Of a stretch of 64,000 nt of DNA, positions 1 to 7,600 are shown in pieces (positions within the stretch are counted from its first letter, which is position 1; every line of letters starts with the position of its first letter). Made by a program: the position numbers and the translations under genes. Below the pieces are notes generated by a model that searched no databases, was not told the DNA's origin, and worked only from the letters and a program-made list of their open reading frames with translations. Origin of the DNA: CAZJYI01 sp964550025. GTDB lineage: Bacteria > Verrucomicrobiota > Kiritimatiellia > UBA8416 > CAYOBW01. The stretch spans positions 1 through 64,000 of the forward strand of contig CAZJYI010000019.1 in assembly GCA_964550025.1 (NCBI GenBank), read 5' to 3'.

Positions 1-140
1 GAACGTTGAACATCGAACGTTGAACATCGAACTTTGAACGTTGAACATTGAACGTCGAACATCGAACATTGAACATCGAACATTGAACATCGAACATTGA
101 ACACCGAGCGTTGGACTTCGAACGCTGAACACTGAGTACG
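1..140. repeat. Heptanucleotide tandem array, about 20 units
   Basis: Twenty consecutive 7-bp units of the form GAACRTY run from the window edge; the first 14 are nearly perfect (GAACATT, GAACATC, GAACGTT) and the last six decay. The array lies just beyond the 3' end of the esterase gene on the minus strand. No spacer and repeat alternation is present, so it is not a CRISPR. Other loci in the window carry arrays of the same period but different words. Confidence 0.9.
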
Positions 141-158
141 GTGCGTTGATCCGTTGCA

Positions 159-2558
159 TTACTCACTGCCGAACAGTCTCCAGAACCTCTCCCATCGCGA
201 TCGCGGGCCGCGCAGTTCCACTTGGACGACCCTCTCTCCCGACAACAGCCCTTCCGCCGGCTTTCCCCGGTGCGCTTCGCCCGCTTGCCCGTAGACAAAC
301 CGTCCGCTATGGTGTGTAGCCCGTGCCGATACGATCACGGGACCGATCGCGTGCAGCGACACAGGTTCCCGGTACGGCTTCCACGGGCCCTCGTTCACGC
401 GGTACTCCGTCCCTGCCAGGCCGAAGCCGCCGGGGGCGTCGGTCGCGGCGACCTTGAACGTCACCGGGTTGAAGAAGACGCCGTTTTCCGCCTGCTCGCC
501 TTTGATGATCACGCGGGGGGGCGGCGCCGCGCTGTGCATCTGCCATTGTTCGTTGAAATAGCCCGCCTCGATGAACGTGTCCGGCAGGTAGCGCAGCGGG
601 TCCTGGACCGTGCGTCCGGGTTCGCGGCGCGCGTCCCAGATGACGTAGTCCGGCCAGTAGAACGGCAACGCCTCCAGGTCCTTGCCGACGTTGCGTGCAC
701 CGAACCTGCCGGGGTCAATGTCGCTCGACAGGTACCCGCGCGCCACCACGACGTACCTCCGGGGCGCCAGCGGATTCGGCGCGACGAACAGGTAGTTGAC
801 GTGATCCCCCGTGTAGACCGCTCCGCCGCACTGAGCGCGCACAGCGCCCGACGCCGCCGGGGCGAGGCGGATCGGCAGCCGGTCGGACAGATGCGCGATG
901 ATCCAGTTCGACCCGGGGTCCCCGAACAGCACGAGGTTGCGGTCCGTCGGCAGGGTCTCCAGCGTGAAGTCGGTGTCGGCGCGCGGGGCGACGAGCACGG
1001 CGTCAGGATGAACGTGCCGGCCCGTCCGGAAAGGGTAGGGCGGTTGCCACCAGTTGTTGCGGCGATTCTTTGGCGGACGTTGGCCGCCCCAGTGCAGCGT
1101 CATCCACGCGTTCCACTCGGCGGCAAAGCGCTGCGCGTCGCGCAGGTCGGCGCCTGACGCAGCGCGCCGGCTTCCGGGCTGGGCGCCGTAGATGACGGTG
1201 AAACGCGAGCGAAACGCATCGTCGACCGGGCCGCTGAGCGCGTGGGTCTTGCGGGTCGCGCCCGGAAGTGCGTCGGCCCACGAGTCCGTGCGGCGTTCCC
1301 AGGCCTCGATACGCAGGTGCTCGTTCAGCCTGGCTCCGAATACACCGTCGCCCAGTGTCGGCAACACCATCGGCGGGCGGCCGTCGATGGTGACCTCGAC
1401 GGGGCCGCTCCCGTCAAGCAGGCCACCGCCCGGTTTCAACTCGAACGCGAGGACATTCTGCGTCTTGACCTCGATTCGCTGCCCGCTGACGTGCGCCTCG
1501 ATGCGTGCCAAGCGGTTGAGCGTACGCATGCGTCGCAGGGTGACCCAGTGGGCGCGGTTGTGGCGCAGCGTGTTGGTCGCCAGCCGCACCGTGCGCGGCC
1601 AGCGGTTAAGGGTGTGTTCGCGGAAGAAGCGGAAGTTGCGTGGCGTGTCATAGCTCCCGCAGTGTCCCTTCTCGCCGTCCAGGATCTCGACGTGCACGCC
1701 GCCGGCCGCGCGGATCCGGCGCATCATTTGGAGCGCATTATCGGGCGGGTTGACGGCATCGTCGTAGTCGAAGGTGATCAGCATGGGGCACCACAGCGCG
1801 TTTTCGGCCTGCATCAGGGAGGAGGCGGTTTCGAGCAACGGTTTCCTTGCCGGGTCGACGTAGCCGCCCATGCGGGGCGGGTCGGCCGCGTCGTACCAGT
1901 GTGAGTAGAACTCGCGGTAGGTGGTCCATCCGGCGACCGGGGCGGCGGCCGCAAACGTACCGGCGTGTCGGGTGGCGAGACGGAAGGCACCGTGTCCGCC
2001 CATGGAGCCGCCTTCGACGTAGAGCCGGTCCGGGTCGATATTGAAGGCGGGGTGATCGGGGGTATCGTGGCACAGATCGCGCAGTACGAGGAAAATGTCG
2101 TCTTCTCCCGTGGCGTCCCAGTTCTGGCTTCCGCGCCCGTCGGGGCGTACCAGCAACCAGGTGTTGGCATCGGCCCAGCGCCCCTTCCAGCCGCCTCCCG
2201 CCGGGCCGGTTCGTCCGCCGAAGCCGTGCAGCGAGAAGACGACCGGGGTAGGCCGCGTGGGATCGTACGAGGTCGGGACGTAGACGTGGTACGGCTGCGG
2301 CGTGCCGTCGGCGGGCGAGAGGTAGGTACACAGGCGGTCGCCCGGCCGGGCCACCTGGTATGGGTCGGCACGGCGGTTGTCCGGCGGCGACGCCGCGTCC
2401 ACGCCGAACGCGCGGGCGGCGAGCAGAAGGCACGCGGCCAGTCCGAGCCCCCTGGTAGCCACGAGCGTGAGCGAGTGGATCTTGGCCTTGTCCACTCGCT
2501 CACGCTCGTGGCTACACTCGTGTCGTTTGAGGCTGTGTCTCTGGGGGTCCGTGGTCAA
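159..2558 (-). CDS. Secreted alpha/beta-hydrolase (esterase / prolyl-oligopeptidase-like)
   Basis: The central part carries a serine-hydrolase core: an oxyanion-region LHGFGG near residue 110 and the nucleophile elbow GGSMGG with Ser about 185, followed by a His near the end of the core (KGHCGSYD). This matches esterase-D / PHB-depolymerase-like hydrolases; about 450 C-terminal residues are unassigned and may be a second domain. The substrate is unknown. A signal-peptide-like stretch (LGLAACLLLAARAFG) begins only near residue 38. The longest frame starts with TTG at 2558 and reads straight through a REP palindrome (2455-2515). A GTG at 2462, inside the palindrome, would give a normal signal peptide and a 767-residue protein, and I favour it. 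The gene is third in a minus-strand run after the YggT and DUF167 genes. The fold is well supported; start and substrate are not. Confidence 0.75.
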   Translation of the reverse strand: MTTDPQRHSLKRHECSHERERVDKAKIHSLTLVATRGLGLAACLLLAARAFGVDAASPPDNRRADPYQVARPGDRLCTYLSPADGTPQPYHVYVPTSYDPTRPTPVVFSLHGFGGRTGPAGGGWKGRWADANTWLLVRPDGRGSQNWDATGEDDIFLVLRDLCHDTPDHPAFNIDPDRLYVEGGSMGGHGAFRLATRHAGTFAAAAPVAGWTTYREFYSHWYDAADPPRMGGYVDPARKPLLETASSLMQAENALWCPMLITFDYDDAVNPPDNALQMMRRIRAAGGVHVEILDGEKGHCGSYDTPRNFRFFREHTLNRWPRTVRLATNTLRHNRAHWVTLRRMRTLNRLARIEAHVSGQRIEVKTQNVLAFELKPGGGLLDGSGPVEVTIDGRPPMVLPTLGDGVFGARLNEHLRIEAWERRTDSWADALPGATRKTHALSGPVDDAFRSRFTVIYGAQPGSRRAASGADLRDAQRFAAEWNAWMTLHWGGQRPPKNRRNNWWQPPYPFRTGRHVHPDAVLVAPRADTDFTLETLPTDRNLVLFGDPGSNWIIAHLSDRLPIRLAPAASGAVRAQCGGAVYTGDHVNYLFVAPNPLAPRRYVVVARGYLSSDIDPGRFGARNVGKDLEALPFYWPDYVIWDARREPGRTVQDPLRYLPDTFIEAGYFNEQWQMHSAAPPPRVIIKGEQAENGVFFNPVTFKVAATDAPGGFGLAGTEYRVNEGPWKPYREPVSLHAIGPVIVSARATHHSGRFVYGQAGEAHRGKPAEGLLSGERVVQVELRGPRSRWERFWRLFGSE
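2455..2515. repeat. REP pair (REPIN-like), family with GTAGCCACGAGCG head
   Basis: Two perfect 25-bp inverted arms (2455-2479 and 2491-2515) are separated by 11 bp. Each arm starts with GTAG when read inward and contains its own imperfect hairpin (CCAC...GTGG). GTAG at the foot of a hairpin is the classical REP signature recognised by RAYT transposases. The pair overlaps the 5' end of the esterase gene. A diverged copy of the same family with extra sequence in its loop is at 40897-41039. Confidence 0.85.
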
Positions 2559-2570
2559 TCCCTCCCGGTC

Positions 2571-2870
2571 TCAACGCGCCATGGCCTGTTCGAGTTTCTG
2601 CAAGGCGTGTCCGGCGCTGACGCCGAGTACGCGCACGCGCTTGTTGCGTCCCGTTTCGCCGGCGGTGATCGTGATGTCGCGCGCAGGGGCTCCCAACGTC
2701 TTTGCCAGGAGTTTGACGAGCGCCTTGTTCGCCTTGCCTTCTACGGGCGGGGCTTGCAGGCGGACCTTGAGCGCGTCCTCCATTGCGCCGGCGACGGCGT
2801 CGCGGGAGGCGCGCGGTACGACGCGGAGGCGAAGGACGACACCGTCACTTGTTGACTGTAGCCAGGACAC
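2571..2870 (-). CDS. DUF167 / YggU-family protein
   Basis: A 99-residue cytoplasmic protein of the DUF167 (YggU) family. Diagnostic segments are LRVVPRASRDAVAG near the N-terminus, the VRLQAPPVEGKANKALVKLL block and a C-terminal GETGRNKRVRV stretch. Its biochemical role is unknown in any organism. The start is a GTG whose G is the last base of the upstream YggT stop codon (TAGTG overlap at 2868-2872), a typical translationally coupled arrangement. YggT and DUF167 genes are adjacent in many bacteria, which supports both calls. Confidence 0.9.
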   Translation of the reverse strand: MSWLQSTSDGVVLRLRVVPRASRDAVAGAMEDALKVRLQAPPVEGKANKALVKLLAKTLGAPARDITITAGETGRNKRVRVLGVSAGHALQKLEQAMAR

Positions 2871-3727
2871 TAGAATGACGCGAAGCTGTTGGACAGTAGT
2901 CCACCGAGAAACCCATGTATCATCTGCAGGGCGAAGATCATGATAAGCGGCGTGAGATCGAGCATCCCGACGCGCAGGGGATAGTTGCGCAGCGGGCCCA
3001 TGAAGACCTGCAGCCATTCGCGGGAGAAGTACATCATGCCGCCGGAGCGCGTGAAGATCGATACCCATGAGCCGACAATGAGCAGTATGAGGATGCCGAC
3101 GATGAGGGGGATCAGGTTGACCCATTCCATGAGGGCGGAGCCGGCGCAGTACACGATGGCCTGCAGTGGATGCACCGTGTCGAGGCGGCTGCCGCCCGCC
3201 AGCTCGGTTGCGCCGGCGATCAGAATGCCCGCTCCCAGAAGGATGAAGGGGCGCCACTCGGCCCGAATGTCGGCAAATGGCCGTGACAACGTGTTGAGTG
3301 TTCCCGTGGCATGGTCGAAGGCGGACGATCTGCCGTGCACATAGATGATGGCCAGTCCCCAGAGCCGAAACAGGAAACGCGCAAACGACAGGAGGCTGAA
3401 GACGACGCCTGCCACGGTGCTCTGGGCGCGCACGTGGGCGAGCCGGAGAATGTCGTCTCCCGCCGGGAAAAACCCGAACTGCAGTTCTCCGCCCACGCCC
3501 AGCACGCCGCGGAAGACGAGTAGGAATACCAGTGTGACAGCGGCGATGACGCGGGGCGGCGCCCCGAGAAAGACCGGCTTGAGGAAGCCTATGGCTTTCC
3601 CCGAGACGCGCCCGAGGGGTGCCAGGAAGCGGTTGAAGACCAGTTCCCTGTCCTCCCGCACCCAGATCCTGAACCAGAACAGCAGAAGCAGCAGGTTCGT
3701 AAGCGTGTCCCACATGTTCGATCGCAT
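2870..3727 (-). CDS. YggT-family integral membrane protein
   Basis: About 285 residues with several hydrophobic segments and two YggT-like halves. The C-terminal half has the family pattern of a membrane segment, then a PLRNYPLRVGMLDLTPLI stretch, then a final hydrophobic helix (compare P-x-GG-x-D-x-SP in the family). The protein is longer than E. coli YggT (about 190 residues) because of a longer N-terminal part with a LLLLLFWFRIWV segment. The family has been linked to membrane organisation and osmotic or potassium stress, without a firm mechanism. The ATG at 3727 is preferred over a TTG at 3763 and an ATG at 3715; no strong Shine-Dalgarno sequence decides this. It is the first gene of a three-gene minus-strand run. 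Confidence 0.8.
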   Translation of the reverse strand: MRSNMWDTLTNLLLLLFWFRIWVREDRELVFNRFLAPLGRVSGKAIGFLKPVFLGAPPRVIAAVTLVFLLVFRGVLGVGGELQFGFFPAGDDILRLAHVRAQSTVAGVVFSLLSFARFLFRLWGLAIIYVHGRSSAFDHATGTLNTLSRPFADIRAEWRPFILLGAGILIAGATELAGGSRLDTVHPLQAIVYCAGSALMEWVNLIPLIVGILILLIVGSWVSIFTRSGGMMYFSREWLQVFMGPLRNYPLRVGMLDLTPLIMIFALQMIHGFLGGLLSNSFASF

Positions 3728-3929
3728 GCAGGGGATTGTTGGGGCAAAGGCGGGTGAGGTCAAGGTTCCAGATTGCGGGAGAAGGAGATTGGGTTGAGAT
3801 GGGGGAATGGAGATGCTATCCTCCGCGCGTACGTTGGTTGCGCATCCTCGTCTCTCCGCCTTCAGGCGGCAAGGGATGGACCGGAGGTGAGGGCTGGGAC
3901 GGGGGTGATGGAAAAAGGAGGAGGTCGGC
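3728..3929. other. Intergenic region between divergent genes
   Basis: About 200 bp separate the minus-strand YggT gene from the plus-strand YD-repeat gene, so promoters for both should lie here. I see a hairpin CCGCCTTCAGGCGG at 3856-3869 and a strong Shine-Dalgarno sequence (AAAGGAGGAGG) ahead of the GTG at 3930. No clear -35/-10 pair stands out. Confidence 0.4.
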
Positions 3930-4586
3930 GTGAGAACGATGGTTGTGACGATGGTGGCAGTGATTCTGGCGAGCGCCCTGGGCGCGTACGCGGCCGAAGA
4001 GGTCGTTCACTATTTCTATGACGATGCCGGGCGGCTGATCGGCGCGGGGTATTCGTCGGGCGGGACGAACGCGACGATTCGTTACGCGTACGACGCCAAC
4101 GGTAACCGCACCAACCGCACGACGTACGGCCACGGGGACGCGACCGACAATGACGGCGACGGAGTGGCCGACGTGGACGAGTTGGCGTTCTTCGGGCATC
4201 TCGGCGAGACAGGCGCGGGTGACCCCGACGGCGACGGGCTGGTGAACAGCAACGAGTTCGCGCTGGGGAGCGACCCGACCGCGAAAGACACCGATGGCGA
4301 TGGGATGAGCGACGGCGACGAAGCGATCGCGGGGTCGCTGCTCTACGACAGTGGCGACGTGTTCCAGGTCGCCAACCTGGAGCGTTCGCCGGGCGGCCAG
4401 GCACGTGTCTGGTGGACCGTCAGGAGCGGCCGGACATACCAGCTTCAGACGCGCGCCCGACTTACGGCGGCGGATTGGATTGATACAGGCGCGCCGTACG
4501 TCTCCGGGACGGACGACACATATTACGCTGACCGGGCGTATGACACGAATGCGTATTTCCGGGTGAAAGTGAAGATCACGGAGTAG
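3930..4586 (+). CDS. Small secreted protein with YD repeats and Ca-binding (TSP3-like) repeats
   Basis: A 218-residue exported protein starting with GTG behind a strong Shine-Dalgarno sequence. A signal peptide (residues 1-21) is followed by two RHS/YD-type repeats (YFYDDAGRLIGAG, then RYAYDANGNRTNRT). Three thrombospondin-type-3-like calcium loops follow (DNDGDGVAD, DPDGDGLVN, DTDGDGMSD). The last 70 residues (WWTVRSGRTYQLQTRARL...YFRVKV) resemble a small beta-sandwich that often ends secreted PVC proteins. It lies 38 bp upstream of the large RHS gene and shares its YD motif, so the two probably form one operon. It may be a relic or companion of the RHS protein; no function can be assigned. 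Confidence 0.75.
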   Translation: MRTMVVTMVAVILASALGAYAAEEVVHYFYDDAGRLIGAGYSSGGTNATIRYAYDANGNRTNRTTYGHGDATDNDGDGVADVDELAFFGHLGETGAGDPDGDGLVNSNEFALGSDPTAKDTDGDGMSDGDEAIAGSLLYDSGDVFQVANLERSPGGQARVWWTVRSGRTYQLQTRARLTAADWIDTGAPYVSGTDDTYYADRAYDTNAYFRVKVKITE

Positions 4587-4624
4587 GATGGTGTTGCCGC
4601 AACACGTCTGAAGGAGGGGTGGGG

Positions 4625-7600
4625 ATGAGAACCAAGTCTGCGTCGGGAGTGCTGGTCGTGTCGGTGGTCGTGGCCGTCTGCACGCTGTTGGCGGGTCTTT
4701 CCGCCATGGGCAGCCAGAAACTGGATCTGGGTGACGAGAGGGACAAGGTCTTCGTTGGCGATCCGATATTGGGAAACTCGGGCGGGTACCTGTTCGAGAT
4801 GCCCCTGCTGGATCTTGGTGGGCCGTTGCCGTTGCGGTTCATGCTTCGTCACATGGATTCTCTGCCGACGAGCTCGGGTTTTCCCTATACCGGCGGCTTT
4901 CAGCATACGTCGGATCCGGAGGTTACCTGGAACAACACCGGCGGCGGGGGACCGGAGCTCACCGTGCTTCTGCGCAACTACAAGTTCCTGGGGTACGATT
5001 GGAATAGTGCGTCGAACCGGTGGGAACCGGATGTGGCGAGGTCCGTGTCCTACGAAGTGCAGGAGACGGGGCCGAGCAACTCCAACGGGTGGTACTGCGT
5101 GTCCGATCCGGAAAACGACCACGTCTACATCTTCGAGAAGAACGGTGAGAATTCCATCGATGTATGGGCGCATGCGCGTCTTCGCTACAAGATGGACCGC
5201 AACGGCAACACCCATTCCTACAGCTACGTTCCCGGTCACAGGGGCATGTTCGTGGAAACGATCGAGGACGGCCTTGGCCGGTCCTTTCAGTTTCAATACG
5301 ATGGTGAAAATCTCGCGAAAGTCAGTGCACCGTCCGGCCGGAGCATTGCGTTCATCTACGAGGACAACGCGCCGGATGCCGGCAGCAACCAGGTGATTCG
5401 TGCCGTTGTCGATCCGTGCGGAGGCACGAACACATACAGCTACACGGCCATCGGCTGGTCCGTTCCGGTCACAGCCCGGCAGCGGCCCCTTGGCAACACG
5501 CCCTACTCGCAGAGTTACGCTGATGTCACGTTGAACCGCTCGACCAACGTGCGGGTTACGGCACAGGTCGACGCGTACAGCAACACGATCGCGATTGCCT
5601 ACGATCCGCACACGAACCGCGTCACCGAAACGCGCCCGGACACGGCGACGGTGGTCCACGAGCACTACAGGAACGGGGGACCGCCGAAGAGCTTGCGGGA
5701 TCCGTTGGGCAATACGATCCACTACACCCAGACGGGCATCGGGCAGATCGCGTCGGTTACCGATCGCAGGGGGGGGACGACCTCAGTCGGCTATCACGGC
5801 CCGACCGGCAGGATCGAGTGGCACCTGGACGCCGAAGGCAACCTGTACAGCAACACGTACACGGCGGTGAGCCAGGTATTCACCAACCCGGCCAACGGCG
5901 AATTGTATACCAATATGTTCTATGATGTGACGCGGCGTGACTATCCGGATGGGACGTATGAGACGTATGCGACGGACGGGCGGGGGAATGTGACCGCGCG
6001 GGTGGATCGCGTGGGGCACACGTGGCGTTATGCCTACGACGGCCGGGGGCAGGTGCTGACTGTCACCGGTCCCGAAGGCGGCGTTGTGATCTATGACTAC
6101 AACGGTGATGCAACGCTCGCTTCGCGCACCGATTCGGATACCGGCCTGACGACGTACGAATACGACGCGGCTGGACGTGTCAACAAGATTACCCGTCCCG
6201 ACGGCACGTCCATCGGGCTGGCCTACGACGCCTGCGACCGCTTGACCGCCTTCACCAACGCGAACAACCAGGTGACCACCTTCGAGTACGATGCGAACGG
6301 CAACCTGGTCCGGGCGGTGGATCCGGCCGCTTACTCTCGCGGCTACACGTACGACCTGATGGACCGCCTGACGAACGTGACGGACTCGGTGGGGACGACG
6401 GTCGACTATGCGTATGACAGCATGGGCCGGCCGGTCTCGCTGACCGACGCCGCCGGGCAGGAGACGACGTTTACACCGGATCTCCGCGGCTGGGTGACGA
6501 ACGCAACGCGCGCGGGGCGTAGCTGGACGCTGGCGCACGACGAAGAGGGCGTGCCGATTCGGATGACCACGCCGCTGGGCCGGCGCACGACGCACCTGTT
6601 GGACGGGCTGGGAACGGTGACCGGGATCGTCGATGCGCTCGACCAGGTCTACGTGTATGACCGCGACGCCATGGGGCGCGTGACGCTTAGCGAGGATCCG
6701 CTTGGGCGGGTCACTACCTATGAGTATGATGGCCTGGGTCACGTGCGGTCCGTGATGGCGCCCGTGGTCGGCACGGCGTCGTGGGCTCGCAACGGGCTCG
6801 GACTGCCGGTGGCCTACACGAATTTCAACGGGGAGACATGGACCTACGGCTATACCGCGATGGGGAGGCCGGCCGCCGTGACCAATCCGCTCGGGCGCGC
6901 GGTGGAGTACTCCTACGACACCGTGGGCCGGCTTGACCGGGTCGACTATCCAGACGGCACGTTCGTTGCCCTGACCCGTGACAGCGAAGGGCGCGTGCAG
7001 ACGCGCCGGGACCGCGGTGGTTTCACGAGCTCGTACGAGTACGACTATGCCGGTCGCCTGCTCAGCGTGACCAACGCGGCCGGCGGGGGTACGAGCTACA
7101 CGCGTAATTCCGATGGGATGCCTGCAACGCGGACGGATACGGACGTGGGGGTGTATTCGAACAGCTACGACACGCTGCGCCGGCTGACACAGGTCACGGC
7201 CCCGGACGGCGCGGCGGTTATCTATGAATACGACGCGTTCAACCGCGTTACGAACGTAGTGGATCCGCGCGCTCACGCTCGCGGCTACGAGTACGATGCG
7301 GACGGGCGGTTGGTGCGTACGGTCGATCCGCTCGGGAACGCCCGCGGCTATGCGTATGACGCGCTGAACCGGTTGACCAACCTGACGGACAGGTTGGGGC
7401 ACGAGTGGCGCTACGAGTACGACGCGGTCGGGAACCTGCTCAGCCGCGCCGACCCGGAAGACCTTGTTGTCGAGTACAGCTACGACGACGCGGACCGGCG
7501 GACGGCAACGACCGTTGGCGGGCAGACTTGGCGCTACGGCTACGATGACCAGGGCCGGCTCACTTCGCGAACGACCCCGGCGGGGCGGATGACGACCTAT

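Noticed and set aside
1..140. CRISPR array
   Set aside because: Units are 7 bp with no spacers, and no cas genes are in the window.
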